Assembly: GCF_001598235.1 (NCBI RefSeq) | Contig: NZ_BCYO01000003.1 | Coordinates: 62,001-126,000 of the forward strand | Direction: 5' to 3' | From: Polaromonas jejuensis NBRC 106434 | GTDB taxonomy: Bacteria; Pseudomonadota; Gammaproteobacteria; Burkholderiales; Burkholderiaceae_C | Length of the DNA: 64,000 bases | Shown here: in pieces, positions 22,510 to 32,086 of the stretch | Position numbering within the stretch: the first letter of the stretch is position 1 | Layout: every line of letters starts with the position of its first letter | The notes under the pieces: model-generated | What the model was told of the DNA's origin: nothing | The model's input: the letters and a program-made list of their open reading frames with translations, nothing else | Databases searched by the model: none | Position numbers and translations under genes: made by a program

Positions 22510-23151
22510 ATGTCATCCTCCGCAATTTCCGCACAGGGATCAACCTTTAGTATCGGCACTGGTACCGGCGGCGCAAAAGCCATCACTGGCATCGCTGTTG
22601 GCTACCCTACTATTTTGACCATTGCCGCGCACGGCTTCGCCAATGGAGACGTCGAGGTCATCGCGGGACTGACGGGTGCCGATGCTGCGCTGCTCAATGG
22701 TCTTGCCTTGACGGTGAAAAACAAGACCACCAATACCTTTGCGGTGGACGTGGATACAACTGGAAAGACAATCACGGCGGGCGCTGGTACGGCGACTCCA
22801 AATACCTATACCGCAGTCAAAAATATAAAGACTTTTAGCGGCTTCGATGGGACGGCATCGGAAATTGATACGACTAATCTTGATAGCACGGCAAAAGAAT
22901 TCATGCTGGGCCTGGTTGACAACGGGCAATTCAGCATGGAGCTGGATAACGACAACGCGGACGCTGGGCAACTGGCATTGCGCGCAAAACGTGACTCTGG
23001 CGTGAAGAGTATTTTCAAATTGGTTCTTCCCGATGCTTCGACTGCATCGTTTTCTGGCTACGTGAAAAAGAAATCCATGAATGGTGGAGTCGATCAGGCA
23101 TTGAAGAGCTCCGTTGATATTCGCATTTCCGGTGCGGTTACTTGGGCTTGA
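22510..23151 (+). CDS. Major tail tube protein, 213 aa
   Basis: Begins SSSAISAQGSTFSIG; the C-terminal half has FSGFDGTASEIDTTNLDS, KEFMLGLVDNGQFSMEL and FSGYVKKKSMNGGVDQALKS, typical of siphophage tail tubes. Lower GC and more T-ending codons than its neighbours suggest it came from another source by phage mosaicism. Lies just upstream of the tail chaperone pair. Confidence 0.85.
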   Translation: MSSSAISAQGSTFSIGTGTGGAKAITGIAVGYPTILTIAAHGFANGDVEVIAGLTGADAALLNGLALTVKNKTTNTFAVDVDTTGKTITAGAGTATPNTYTAVKNIKTFSGFDGTASEIDTTNLDSTAKEFMLGLVDNGQFSMELDNDNADAGQLALRAKRDSGVKSIFKLVLPDASTASFSGYVKKKSMNGGVDQALKSSVDIRISGAVTWA

Positions 23152-23156
23152 CGCAA

Positions 23157-23555
23157 ATGAAAATTCTCACCAAAGACCAAATTCTCGAAGCCAGCGACCT
23201 CAAAAACGAGGCCGTCGAGGTCCCTGAATGGGGCGGCTCCGTCCTCGTGCGCACCATGACCGGCGCCGACCGCGATGCCTTCGAAGCCAGCCTAACCACC
23301 ACGCTGCCCGACGGCGCCCGCAAGCCCAACATGGCCAACATGCGCGCCAAGCTGGTCGCGCTCGCCGTGGTGGGCGAAGACGGCAACCGGCTGTTTGAGG
23401 TGAACGATGTGGACCGCCTGGCCCTCAAGTCCGCTGCCGCCCTGGAGCGCGTGTTTGCCGCGGCCCAGCGCATCAACGGCCTGGGCGCACAGGCCGAGGA
23501 AGACGCCGCAAAAAACTCCAAGGCCGGCCTGAGCGAAGGTTCTACTTCCGCCTAG
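23157..23555 (+). CDS. Tail assembly chaperone, G-like, 132 aa
   Basis: I chose the ATG at 23157 (MKILTKDQILEASDLKNEAV). It is the usual small helical protein between tail tube and tape measure genes. Near its end the codons GCA AAA AAC contain the heptamer A-AAA-AAC, after which a second frame continues (see the GT entry). It covers the tape measure during tail assembly. Confidence 0.85.
   Translation: MKILTKDQILEASDLKNEAVEVPEWGGSVLVRTMTGADRDAFEASLTTTLPDGARKPNMANMRAKLVALAVVGEDGNRLFEVNDVDRLALKSAAALERVFAAAQRINGLGAQAEEDAAKNSKAGLSEGSTSA
23510..23516 (+). other. Programmed -1 frameshift site A-AAA-AAC
   Basis: Canonical X-XXY-YYZ slippery heptamer, correctly phased with the G frame (AAA at 23511-13, AAC at 23514-16). 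Slipping back one base opens a frame running to 23866. Siphophage G/GT pairs use exactly this device. Confidence 0.85.
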
Positions 23556-23866
23556 CGCTGGCCCTGGGCAAGACCGTTGGCCAACTGCTGTGTGAGATCA
23601 GCAGCGCAGAGCTGGCCGAGTGGCGCGCCTATTACGCCCTTGAACCCTTCGGCGAGCTGATCGCCGACCAGCGGCATGGCATTGCCACCGCCGTCCTGGC
23701 CAACGTCAACCGCGACCCGAAAAAGAAACCCGACGCCTATAAGGCTAATGACTTTATTTATTGGCATGAGTCAAACCGGCAGGTGGTGGGGCAGCGCGGC
23801 ATTTTGAGCGCGGATCCGAAAGAGCAGTCGCGCCTGATTAAGCAGGCGCTTTTTAAATCGAAATAA
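23516..23866 (+). CDS. T extension of tail chaperone GT (made by -1 frameshift)
   Basis: It has no start codon of its own. In the -1 frame the protein continues through RRFYFRLALALGKTVGQLL and EISSAELAEWRAYYALEPFG to RDPKKKPDAYKANDFIYWH, the DUF4035-type tail chaperone T domain, and ends at TAA 23864-23866. The fusion would be 236 aa from 23157. A small fraction of G translation should yield GT, which binds tail tube protein. Confidence 0.85.
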   Translation, partial: LQGRPERRFYFRLALALGKTVGQLLCEISSAELAEWRAYYALEPFGELIADQRHGIATAVLANVNRDPKKKPDAYKANDFIYWHESNRQVVGQRGILSADPKEQSRLIKQALFKSK

Positions 23867-23867
23867 A

Positions 23868-23888
23868 CCCGCTCAGGCGGGGATTTTT
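23868..23888 (+). terminator. Hairpin with T-run before tape measure
   Basis: CCCGC-TCAG-GCGGG followed by ATTTTTT. A third terminator-like element within the late operon. Confidence 0.65.
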
Positions 23889-23899
23889 TGGGGTAATGA

Positions 23900-26398
23900 A
23901 TGTCAAACCTCGGCTCCTTGGTCGTATCGCTCGAAGCGAATATCGCCAAATATACATCTGACATGGGCAAAGCCGCGGCCATTGCAGAGCAGCGCATGGC
24001 GCAGATTGATAAGGCCGTTGGCATCGTCAACACATCGCTCAAGGCGATGGGGGCCGCCTTGGTGGTGGGCCTGACATTTGACAAGATCAAGTCCAAGATC
24101 GAAGGGGTGATTGAGTCCGCCGCAGGGTTGCAACAGCTCGCGGAGCGCACTGGGGCCACGGTTGAGGCGCTTTCGGGTCTGGCCGGCATCGCCAAGCTGT
24201 CCGGTACCGATACGGAAAGCCTGGCGACCGGCCTGCAAAAACTCAGCAAGTCCATGATTGATGCGAGCAACGGTGGCGATAAAACCTCCGCCTCATTCAA
24301 GGCCATCGGTATCTCGACGGATGACCTCAAGGGCAAGGGGCCGGATCAGGTGTTTCAGATGATCGCCAAATCCCTGGCGAACTACGAGGATGGTGCTGGC
24401 AAGGTGGTCATCATGCAGAACCTGCTTGGCAAGGCCGGCGCCAACCTTTTGCCTGTCATGAAAGACCTTGCGGATGCCGGCGATCTGGTGGCGAAGGTCA
24501 CGGCTGATCAGGCCATGATGGCAGACGAGTATGAAAAAACACTGATCCGCCTCAACGCGGCGCAAGGTGCGGTTTTCAAAATAATTGCCATGGAATTGCT
24601 CCCGGTTGCGAAGGCATTTGCCGAGCAAATGCTGGAGTCATCGATAAAAACCAACGGTCTAAAGTCGGCGGTGGGTGATCTGGCGAAAGACAACAGTCTT
24701 CGAGACTGGGCGCAGGGCACGGCCATCGCATTTGGCTACATCATCGAATCCGTGACGGCCGTGGTCAAGGCGATACGCGCTATTGGAGGAAGCTTCGAGG
24801 CAGTATTTTCCGATCTGAGTGTGCTCGGGACGTTCCAGAAAAACGGCGGCGTGATTGGGCTTGCCTTTGAGGGAAATCGCAAAGAACTTTCGGCCTCCCT
24901 AGAGCGTCGCAATAAGACGGTTGAGGATGCGAACAAACGATATTCGGAATTATGGAATTACGATAGCACGGCGTTTTCCCGTGGGCTCAAAGAGAAATTT
25001 GATCTGATGAATCAGGGCGCAGGGGCGGGCCGTGGGTCGGCCAATGACCCGCGTCGTCTGGATAAAAAGAACAAGATCGATGAGTCCATCTTGGGTAATG
25101 CCAACGCCGGCCCGCAGGACGACCCGGCCAAAAAGCTCATGGAGGGCCAGCTCAAGGCGCAAGAGGCCTTCATTGCGGCCGAGCAAAAGCAGCTCCAGAC
25201 GCGCGAGCAATACCTGCAGTACTACTACAACCTCGAATACGCCAACGCCAGCGACTACTACGGCACCAAGAAAACGCTGATCCAGGACGCGCTCAAGGCT
25301 GAGCTTGAGGCCTACGACAAGGAGGCCGCCGCCATCACCATCTACCTGGCGCAGGCCGCGAAAGAGGTGGACCGGCAGGATGCCCGCAACAAGCTTGGCG
25401 AGGTCAGTAAAAAGCGTGTGGCCGCCGAGATTGAGGCCAGCAAGCGCCTGACCGATACCGTGCTGGAGCAGGCCAAGGCCTACCGCGAATTCGACTTGGC
25501 TACCACGGCCATCGCGCGGCAGAACCAGCTGGCCAACGACCAGGCCCGCTTCCAGATCGACCTGCTGGGCAAAAACACCCTTGAAGTCGCCAAGCTGACC
25601 GCGCAAAAGCAGATCCAGCTCGCCCTGGAAGACCGGCTTTATCAGATCCGGAAAAAGGGCATCGATGAGGCCGATATGCAGGTCGAGGTCGGTCGCGCGA
25701 TGGCAGACGCGGCCGAGCAGCAAATTCGCGTCGGCGCTCTGATCGAAGAGTCCTACAACAAGCAGCGCGAGGGCGCATTCGGTGCCAGCGAGGCCCTGCG
25801 AAAATACGCCGAAGACGCCGGCAACAGCGCCGCGCAAATTGAAGGCGCGCTGACCAACGCCTTCAAGAGCGCAGAGGACGCGCTGGTCAACTTTGTGAAG
25901 ACCGGCAAGCTCGATTTCAAGAGCCTGGTCGACAGCATCATCAGCGACCTTATCAGGATTCAGATAAGGCAAAGCATCACCGGCCCACTGGCTGATGCGC
26001 TCAGGCCTGGCGGTGGTGGTTTGGGTGGCTTTCTGGGTAGTATTTTGGGCGGATCATCTGGGGTTGCATCTGGTGCCAGTGCCTCGACCGGGGATGCTGC
26101 CACCGATGTGCTGATTGGTCTGTCTGGCGCGCGTGCGTCGGGCGGACCGGTAGGGGCTGGAAATACCTACCTTGTTGGCGAGCAAGGGCCAGAACTTTTT
26201 ACGCCATCAGGGTCCGGCACCATCATCCCGAATAACCGACTGGGCGGCGGCGGCGGTGGCGGCTTCGCTCCGGTAACGAACATTACCGTCGCAGGCGGTA
26301 TCGGCGCCGGCGAGGCCTATACGGCGATTCAACGAGCGCTGGCCGACAACAACCGCGCCTGGGCCGAGCAGCTCAAGCGCCAGGGAGTGCTCGCGTAA
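23900..26398 (+). CDS. Tape measure protein, 832 aa
   Basis: Long helical protein (LGSLVVSLEANIAKYTSDMG...) with Ala-rich coiled-coil segments around residues 400-650, hydrophobic stretches, and a Gly-rich C-terminus with GGPVGAGNTYLVGEQGPELF, a signature of lambda-H-type tape measures. At about 0.15 nm per residue it predicts a tail near 125 nm, by the known rule for siphophages. It also helps DNA enter the cell. The stop overlaps the next start (TAATG). Confidence 0.95.
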   Translation: MSNLGSLVVSLEANIAKYTSDMGKAAAIAEQRMAQIDKAVGIVNTSLKAMGAALVVGLTFDKIKSKIEGVIESAAGLQQLAERTGATVEALSGLAGIAKLSGTDTESLATGLQKLSKSMIDASNGGDKTSASFKAIGISTDDLKGKGPDQVFQMIAKSLANYEDGAGKVVIMQNLLGKAGANLLPVMKDLADAGDLVAKVTADQAMMADEYEKTLIRLNAAQGAVFKIIAMELLPVAKAFAEQMLESSIKTNGLKSAVGDLAKDNSLRDWAQGTAIAFGYIIESVTAVVKAIRAIGGSFEAVFSDLSVLGTFQKNGGVIGLAFEGNRKELSASLERRNKTVEDANKRYSELWNYDSTAFSRGLKEKFDLMNQGAGAGRGSANDPRRLDKKNKIDESILGNANAGPQDDPAKKLMEGQLKAQEAFIAAEQKQLQTREQYLQYYYNLEYANASDYYGTKKTLIQDALKAELEAYDKEAAAITIYLAQAAKEVDRQDARNKLGEVSKKRVAAEIEASKRLTDTVLEQAKAYREFDLATTAIARQNQLANDQARFQIDLLGKNTLEVAKLTAQKQIQLALEDRLYQIRKKGIDEADMQVEVGRAMADAAEQQIRVGALIEESYNKQREGAFGASEALRKYAEDAGNSAAQIEGALTNAFKSAEDALVNFVKTGKLDFKSLVDSIISDLIRIQIRQSITGPLADALRPGGGGLGGFLGSILGGSSGVASGASASTGDAATDVLIGLSGARASGGPVGAGNTYLVGEQGPELFTPSGSGTIIPNNRLGGGGGGGFAPVTNITVAGGIGAGEAYTAIQRALADNNRAWAEQLKRQGVLA

Positions 26399-27027
26399 TG
26401 ACGATCTACACGCTGCCTGTTGGCCTGTCGGGCTTGAAAATCAAGCGCCTTAAATTTGGCCAAAAGCGGTTTGATCTGCGCTTCCAGAACGGTGACAGCG
26501 GGGCCGGCCAATCGCGCATCCTCGCGCCTCCACGCTGGACGGCTGCGCTTGTCTGCCCGGACGGCCTGAGCCAGGCTGAAGCTGCTATCTGGCGCAATCT
26601 GATATTGCAGCTTCAAGGCATGACCCACCAGCTGGCCCTTCCTGATTTGGCAAACCTGACGCCACGCGGCACCATGCGCGGCACGCTGACCTTGAGCGCC
26701 CAGGCCAACGCCGGCGACACCTCGCTCACGATCACGGGTGGTGCAGGGCAGGCCAATGCCACGCTGTTGACCGGCGACTGGATAGGCATCGGCTCAGGTG
26801 GCCAGCGTCAACTGCTCAACATCGCGGGTGACTACACCGCCAATGGCGCAGGCGTGATCGTTGTCAATATCAGCCAGCCCGTGCGCTGGCAGCAGGCCGC
26901 GTCATCGGCCGTCATTTGGGATGGCCCCACCGCGCTTTTCCGCCAAACCTCTACCGACTCGAGCTGGGACTATGAGCCCGGCATTCGCAACGGCTACAGC
27001 CTGGACCTCATGGAGAGCTGGGAATGA
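26398..27027 (+). CDS. Distal tail protein, 209 aa
   Basis: Beta-rich protein starting MTIYTLPVGLSGLKIKRLKF with a central Gly/Ala-rich domain (SAQANAGDTSLTITGGAGQA) and ending YEPGIRNGYSLDLMESWE. Position directly after the tape measure is that of minor tail (M/Dit-like) proteins. Exact family uncertain. Confidence 0.75.
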   Translation: MTIYTLPVGLSGLKIKRLKFGQKRFDLRFQNGDSGAGQSRILAPPRWTAALVCPDGLSQAEAAIWRNLILQLQGMTHQLALPDLANLTPRGTMRGTLTLSAQANAGDTSLTITGGAGQANATLLTGDWIGIGSGGQRQLLNIAGDYTANGAGVIVVNISQPVRWQQAASSAVIWDGPTALFRQTSTDSSWDYEPGIRNGYSLDLMESWE

Positions 27028-27617
27028 CCATTGCCACCGATGCCAACTGGAACACCGCCGCGGCCTCGCCGGCCCTGGGCGTGCTCTGTCTCATCGAGCT
27101 GGCGTTCGCCGGCGGCACATTGCGCCTGAACAGCTGGCCTGTGGACATGACTGTGCTCGGCTATACCTGGACGGGCATTGGAACAGTGTGCGAGGTGGGC
27201 GAGCTGAAGGAGTCGGAAGACGGCAACTATCAAAAGCTCACATTGGGCCTCACTCAGGTGCAAAGCGCCTATCTGGCGCTGGCCCTGGGTGCGGCTGAAA
27301 CCTACCAGGGCCGCAGCGCCCGCATCTGGGTCGCGCTGGTCGACGGCAGCAGCCTGCAGATCACCGGCGCGCCGCTGCTCCGCTTTGCCGGCTACATGGA
27401 CCAGGTGCGGATCCAGCGCGACCAAGGAAGCAACATCGGCAAGGTCTTGCTCGACTGCCAGACCGGGGCCTACGACGTGCGCGGCAACCCCGCTGCGCTG
27501 CGCATGAACCAGCCGCAGCACAGCTTCCGCAAGCCTGGTGAGACCGGATTCAAGTATGTCAACGACCTGATTGCCAGGCCGCAAATTTGGCTCTCCAGGG
27601 CGTTTCAGACCATATGA
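27024..27617 (+). CDS. Minor tail protein, 197 aa
   Basis: Beta-rich: LCLIELAFAGGTLRLNSWPV, YTWTGIGTVCEVGELKES, then ARIWVALVDG and HSFRKPGETGFKYVNDLIAR. It resembles phage minor tail L-like proteins located between the tape measure and a K-like peptidase. Coupled to both neighbours by ATGA. Confidence 0.75.
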   Translation: MTIATDANWNTAAASPALGVLCLIELAFAGGTLRLNSWPVDMTVLGYTWTGIGTVCEVGELKESEDGNYQKLTLGLTQVQSAYLALALGAAETYQGRSARIWVALVDGSSLQITGAPLLRFAGYMDQVRIQRDQGSNIGKVLLDCQTGAYDVRGNPAALRMNQPQHSFRKPGETGFKYVNDLIARPQIWLSRAFQTI

Positions 27618-28030
27618 CCACCTGCCCACGTCACCCCAACTGGCAAGCGCTGCTGGACGACTATGTGCGCGCCAACGAGCGCAAGCCGTTCGCCTGGTCG
27701 GGCCAGAACTGCTCCACCTTCGCCACCGAATGGGTGCGGATCGCCACTGGCCGCGTGCTGGCGGTGCCCGACACCCTTACCGCACGCGAGGCGCTGCGGA
27801 CGGTGCGCGGTCTGCGCGGTCTGTATGCGGACGCCTGCACGCAGCTCGGCGAGCCGGTGCCCGGCCTCATGGCCCGCAGCGGTGATTTCGTGTTGCTGCG
27901 TCTGCCGCGCAGCCGGGGCCGGGTGGTGCGCGTGTTCGGTGTGTGCCTGGGGAGCGTGGTGGCAGGGCAGGGCACGAACGGGCTGGTGATGGTGCCAATC
28001 ACCGAAGCGGAGGCCGCATGGCGCATCTGA
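27614..28030 (+). CDS. DUF6950-like tail protein (NlpC/P60-related), 138 aa
   Basis: The WSGQNCSTFATEWV segment (residues 29-42) has the Cys and hydrophobic pattern of the papain-like active-site helix found in DUF6950 and tail K proteins. GDFVLLRLPRSRGRVVRVFG follows, where a catalytic His would be expected, but none is obvious. It may be a degenerate or structural member of the cell-wall peptidase group near the tail tip. Confidence 0.7.
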   Translation: MTTCPRHPNWQALLDDYVRANERKPFAWSGQNCSTFATEWVRIATGRVLAVPDTLTAREALRTVRGLRGLYADACTQLGEPVPGLMARSGDFVLLRLPRSRGRVVRVFGVCLGSVVAGQGTNGLVMVPITEAEAAWRI

Positions 28031-31000
28031 AACTTCGAGTGCGGCCCTCACGCATCGCGCTGGCTGTCGGCTTGCTGGCTGGCTGTTCTGTGGCCTTGGC
28101 TGAACCGGTGAGCCTCATATCTGCGGCTGTGACATTTTTAGGGCCGGCTGGCGGGTTTGGCCTTGGTCTATTGACCGCTGGTCAGGCGCTGCTCGGCAGC
28201 ATCGCAGTGGGCCTGATCGGGTCATCCCTTGCCAGCAACGCCGCAAAGCGCGCCCAGCAGGCCGCCGCCGCAGCGCAAAGGGCCCAGTACAACGCCAGCC
28301 TGCAAGACCGCAACGTCACCGGCCTGAGCGCCGAGGCGCCGTGGCAGGTGGTGTACGGCAACCCTTCCCCCATAGGCGGTAGCTTGTGCGCCATTCTTTC
28401 CAGCGGTGCAAAAAGTGAGTTCAAGCACCTGCTGGTGGTGTTTGCCGCCCATGAATGCCAGGCCATCGATGAGGTGTACCTCGACGGCAACGCGGTCGGC
28501 GCACTGGATGGCTTGGGCTGGGTCACAGGCGGCACTTTTTCTGAAACAGCAGAGGTAACCACCACCGAGTACATTGTTTTAGATGTGAACGGCGTGGGCA
28601 CAGCGAGTCATGCGATTAGTCGCATCATTTCAACGTCGCCGCCCAGCTTTACCACCGCCGTCGGCAACGCCATCACGGTCAACCCGGCCTCGCAATCGCC
28701 GGACTTCATCATCGTGTCTTACGCGTATACGGTGACCACGCCGCGCGTGAATGTTCAAAAGCATCTGAGCCCCGGCGGCGTGGATGCCAATGACCAGTTC
28801 ATTGCGGCGCGAACGGGGGGTGCCTGGGGTGCTGCTGACCGACTCAGCGGCTACACCTACATCTGGCTCACGCTAGACCAGAACTTTGCCCGCTTCCAGG
28901 GTGGGCCGCCCAACGTCACCGCCAGGCTGCGTGGAAAAAAAATCTATGACTGGCGCACCGGCACCACCGTCTACAGCAACAACCCGGCGCTGTGCCTGGC
29001 CGACTTCATCACCAGCGAGGCAGGCTTTGGCGCGACCACCGCACAAATCGACAGCGCTTCAGTCATTGCCGCGGCCAATGCGGCCGATGCTGCTGGCTTC
29101 CTCAGCGACGGCTCCTTCAAGACCGACCAGGCCCGCGAGAACACCAAGCAGCAACTGGAAGACAGCTTCGGCGCCACCTGCCATCAAAGCGGCGGCGTGT
29201 GGCGCATTGTGGCCGGCGCGTGGACCACGCCAGTGCTCAGCCTCACCGATGCCGACCTGGCTGCACCCATTCAGATCGAACAGGCCAGCTACAACAGCAA
29301 GGAACGCTTCAACACCGTGCGCGGCAAGTATGTCGATGGCGGCGGCCTGGGCGTAGCCACCGACTTCACGCCGTGGCAGAACACGGCCGAGGTGGCCAGC
29401 GATGGGCTGGTCAAGGTCAAAGACATCAGCTTCGCCTTCACCAAAGACCACCAGCGCACGCAGGACCTGGCCCGCATGATCGTGGAGCGCTCGCGCGGCG
29501 GCCTCACCATCACCTACCCCGGCCACATGCGCCTGTGGCCGCTGCAACCCGGTGATCGCGTGAGCATAACCAACGCTGAGTTCGGCTGGGCCGCAAAAAC
29601 CTTCCGCGTCACCGACTGGAGTTTCCACCCCAAGACGCCCGTGGCGCTGCAGATGGTGGAAGACGTGGCGGTGTATTACAACGCCGCAGCCGTCATCACG
29701 GCCGATGCCGCGCCGAACACCAACCTGCCCAGCCCGTTCGACACGCCAGCGCTCGCCGGGCTCACGGCGGCCAGCGGGACGGCTCAACTAATTAAACAGG
29801 CAGACGGCTCCATCATCACCCGCGTGCTGTTGCAGTGGGTAGCCACGGCCAGCCAGTATGTGGTGACAGGTGGCCGCGTGCAAATTCAGTACCGGCTTGC
29901 CTCTGCGCTGGATGACGTGTGGCAAACCGTGACGCTGCCAGGTGACGCTGCCAGCGCCTACATCAGCAATCTGACCGATGGAGTCACCTATCTGTTCCGG
30001 GCGCGGTTTGTCAGTCAGCTCAAAATTCCGGGGACGTGGGCCACGATAGCCCACCAAGTCATAGGCAAGATCGAACCGCCCACGGCACCAAGCAATGTGA
30101 GTCTGACGCAGAGCCTGGTGTTCTGGGCAAAGGTCACCGACATTGACCTGGCGGGCTACCTGATCCGCTCGCAGCCTGGCATGACTGGCATCTGGAGTCG
30201 CGGCACGCCACTGCATGACGGCATTGTCACGGCCATGCCGTTTGCATTGAACCAGCGGCTTTATGGTATGCAAACCATCATGGTGGCGTCAATCGACACC
30301 ACCGGCAATACCAGCGCGGCCGTCAGTGCGACGCTGGACTTTGGCCAGCCGGATAGCAGCAATTTCGTGCAGGTGTCGGATTACCAGGCGCGGGGTTGGC
30401 CCGGCACCGTCATAAGTTTGCTGCGCCTGCGGGACGGAACGCTACTGGTGGATCGTTTTTCCGAGTCAGTCACGCAGTATCGAGAACAGCCAGTCAACAC
30501 GGCGGGCGGCGCTCTCGTAGCGGACGCGCTCGCGTCGTCAGATGAGTACGCTATTGCCGATCTGTACGGCGAGCCTGACGTGTACGCAACGCAATACGAC
30601 GCGCTGACGTGGACCAGTGCGCCATTCTTGCCGCAGTATGGCGGCGGCACCTTGTCGCTGAACTGCATCACAGCAGGCCCGACGCCGACGATTGAATACC
30701 GCACCGACGGCGACAACATCATCAACCTGTACGGCAGCGCGGATGTGTACGCCAGCACTGACTTGTACGGCCCTCCAGGCGCTTACCAGTCGTGGCCTGG
30801 GGCCTTGACGATCAACCGCATGGTAGGCATTCAGTGGCGCGTGAGCATTGCCGGTGGTTCGGAGCAGGGGAAGGTCACCACCTTCACCGCCAGCCTGGCA
30901 GCCCAAGAGGGGGGCCAGACCTTTGCCAACCAGGCCATCAGCAGCGCAGGCACCCGCCTTTCACCGTCTGCGGGCATACCTGCACGCACATGGATTGCAC

Positions 31001-31167
31001 TGCGCAGCGTGCAGATCACGCCGTTCGTGGACGGCAGTGGCGCCATTGCGGGCCGCCTGCTTGACTTCAACACCAACATTGGGCCGCTCACCCAGCTGGT
31101 CGACAACACCGGCACCGCCGTCAACGGCACCGCAACGATTGATTTGAAAGGCTTGGTCGATGTCTAA
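28018..31167 (+). CDS. Tail tip/host specificity protein, J-like, 1049 aa
   Basis: I chose the ATG at 28018; it overlaps DUF6950 by 13 bp. Residues about 14-80 contain two hydrophobic stretches, typical of this family near the tail tip. The central part has QVVYGNPSPIGGSL, YDWRTGTTVYSNNPALCLAD and FGATCHQSGGVWRIVAGAWT, the usual tip-attachment domains. A fibronectin-III-like segment begins near PPTAPSNVSL (about residue 690). The C-terminal part should contact the receptor. The start has an odd LAGC lipobox-like motif at residues 20-23. Confidence 0.9.
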   Translation: MAHLKLRVRPSRIALAVGLLAGCSVALAEPVSLISAAVTFLGPAGGFGLGLLTAGQALLGSIAVGLIGSSLASNAAKRAQQAAAAAQRAQYNASLQDRNVTGLSAEAPWQVVYGNPSPIGGSLCAILSSGAKSEFKHLLVVFAAHECQAIDEVYLDGNAVGALDGLGWVTGGTFSETAEVTTTEYIVLDVNGVGTASHAISRIISTSPPSFTTAVGNAITVNPASQSPDFIIVSYAYTVTTPRVNVQKHLSPGGVDANDQFIAARTGGAWGAADRLSGYTYIWLTLDQNFARFQGGPPNVTARLRGKKIYDWRTGTTVYSNNPALCLADFITSEAGFGATTAQIDSASVIAAANAADAAGFLSDGSFKTDQARENTKQQLEDSFGATCHQSGGVWRIVAGAWTTPVLSLTDADLAAPIQIEQASYNSKERFNTVRGKYVDGGGLGVATDFTPWQNTAEVASDGLVKVKDISFAFTKDHQRTQDLARMIVERSRGGLTITYPGHMRLWPLQPGDRVSITNAEFGWAAKTFRVTDWSFHPKTPVALQMVEDVAVYYNAAAVITADAAPNTNLPSPFDTPALAGLTAASGTAQLIKQADGSIITRVLLQWVATASQYVVTGGRVQIQYRLASALDDVWQTVTLPGDAASAYISNLTDGVTYLFRARFVSQLKIPGTWATIAHQVIGKIEPPTAPSNVSLTQSLVFWAKVTDIDLAGYLIRSQPGMTGIWSRGTPLHDGIVTAMPFALNQRLYGMQTIMVASIDTTGNTSAAVSATLDFGQPDSSNFVQVSDYQARGWPGTVISLLRLRDGTLLVDRFSESVTQYREQPVNTAGGALVADALASSDEYAIADLYGEPDVYATQYDALTWTSAPFLPQYGGGTLSLNCITAGPTPTIEYRTDGDNIINLYGSADVYASTDLYGPPGAYQSWPGALTINRMVGIQWRVSIAGGSEQGKVTTFTASLAAQEGGQTFANQAISSAGTRLSPSAGIPARTWIALRSVQITPFVDGSGAIAGRLLDFNTNIGPLTQLVDNTGTAVNGTATIDLKGLVDV

Positions 31168-31174
31168 ATTATTT
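31141..31174 (+). repeat. Fibre-module repeat, upstream copy
   Basis: Pairs with 32461-32494, exactly 1320 bp away. The last 16 bp, GATGTCTAAATTATTT, are identical in both. After the J stop this copy still reads MSKLFACTTGRAT before a stop, a remnant of the start of the fibre gene that begins MSKLFTRATV at 32480. Confidence 0.75.
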
Positions 31175-31202
31175 GCATGCACAACCGGGAGGGCCACCTA
31201 GC

Positions 31203-32078
31203 ATGTCCTACCTTTACAACATGGTGGATACGTGGAACAGCGGGTCCACGGTTTTTACCGCCATCAAGATGAACGTCACGGACACGGCGAGTGATCCTGC
31301 TTCGCTGCTGATCGACCTGCAGATTGGCGGGGTGAGCCAGTTCAAGGTGAACAAGGCTGGAAACATCACGGGCGGGACGATTCAACTGAATGACGGCACG
31401 GCGGCTGCGCTGAGTTATGCCTATGCTTCTGAGCCAACCTTGGGATTCTGGCGGGCCAGCGCCGCGCAGATGCGGTTCAAAGACACCATTGCTTTTGACG
31501 ACTCGGCAAAAGCTGTGCGGCTGGCGTCTAATTACTTTCTCGGCTGGGCTAACACCACCACTCTTACAGGCGCTGGCGCCAATGACCTGACCTTGTACCG
31601 CGACGCCGCCAACACCCTGGCCCAGCGCAATGGCACGTTTGCGCAGCTGTTCAATCTGTACAACACCTACACAGATGCTAGCAACGGTGAATGGGCTCGG
31701 GTAGGCTGGAACGCAAACGTATTTAGCGTTAGCACCAAGCAGCTCGGGACTGGGGTGACTCGCGCACTCCGCCTAGGTACGCAGGGGGCCAGCAATGTGC
31801 TCTTGAACGCCAATAACGTGGACCGCTGGTCTGTGGATGGGGTGGGCGCAACCTACGCCTTTGCTCCCATAGCAGACAACTCCTATGACCTAGGCGCCAG
31901 CGCCACCAACGTCCGCGCCCTTTACGTCAAGGGCATTGTTGCGCTGACCAAGGCTGGTGCATTTGTTGCTGGTGATATTCCGTCTGGTCAATTTGCAGTA
32001 GGCCGTGACACTTCCGGCGCCACCACCAAACTCCTCTACAACAACGCCGGCACGCTGATGAGCGTGGCTCTCGCTTAA
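31203..32078 (+). CDS. Tail fibre/appendage protein, 291 aa
   Basis: ATG at 31203 with GGGAGGGCC upstream. It has repeated short beta units such as LLIDLQIGGVSQFKVNKAGN and DNSYDLGASATNVRALYVKG, the pattern of phage receptor-binding or tail-spike head domains, ending LYNNAGTLMSVALA. It lies inside a 1.3-kb cassette bounded by direct repeats. Confidence 0.7.
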   Translation: MSYLYNMVDTWNSGSTVFTAIKMNVTDTASDPASLLIDLQIGGVSQFKVNKAGNITGGTIQLNDGTAAALSYAYASEPTLGFWRASAAQMRFKDTIAFDDSAKAVRLASNYFLGWANTTTLTGAGANDLTLYRDAANTLAQRNGTFAQLFNLYNTYTDASNGEWARVGWNANVFSVSTKQLGTGVTRALRLGTQGASNVLLNANNVDRWSVDGVGATYAFAPIADNSYDLGASATNVRALYVKGIVALTKAGAFVAGDIPSGQFAVGRDTSGATTKLLYNNAGTLMSVALA

Positions 32079-32086
32079 GGACCATC

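Noticed and set aside
23553-23866. A broken tail chaperone pseudogene after 23555
   Set aside because: The correctly phased A-AAA-AAC heptamer and intact second frame point to programmed frameshifting, not decay.
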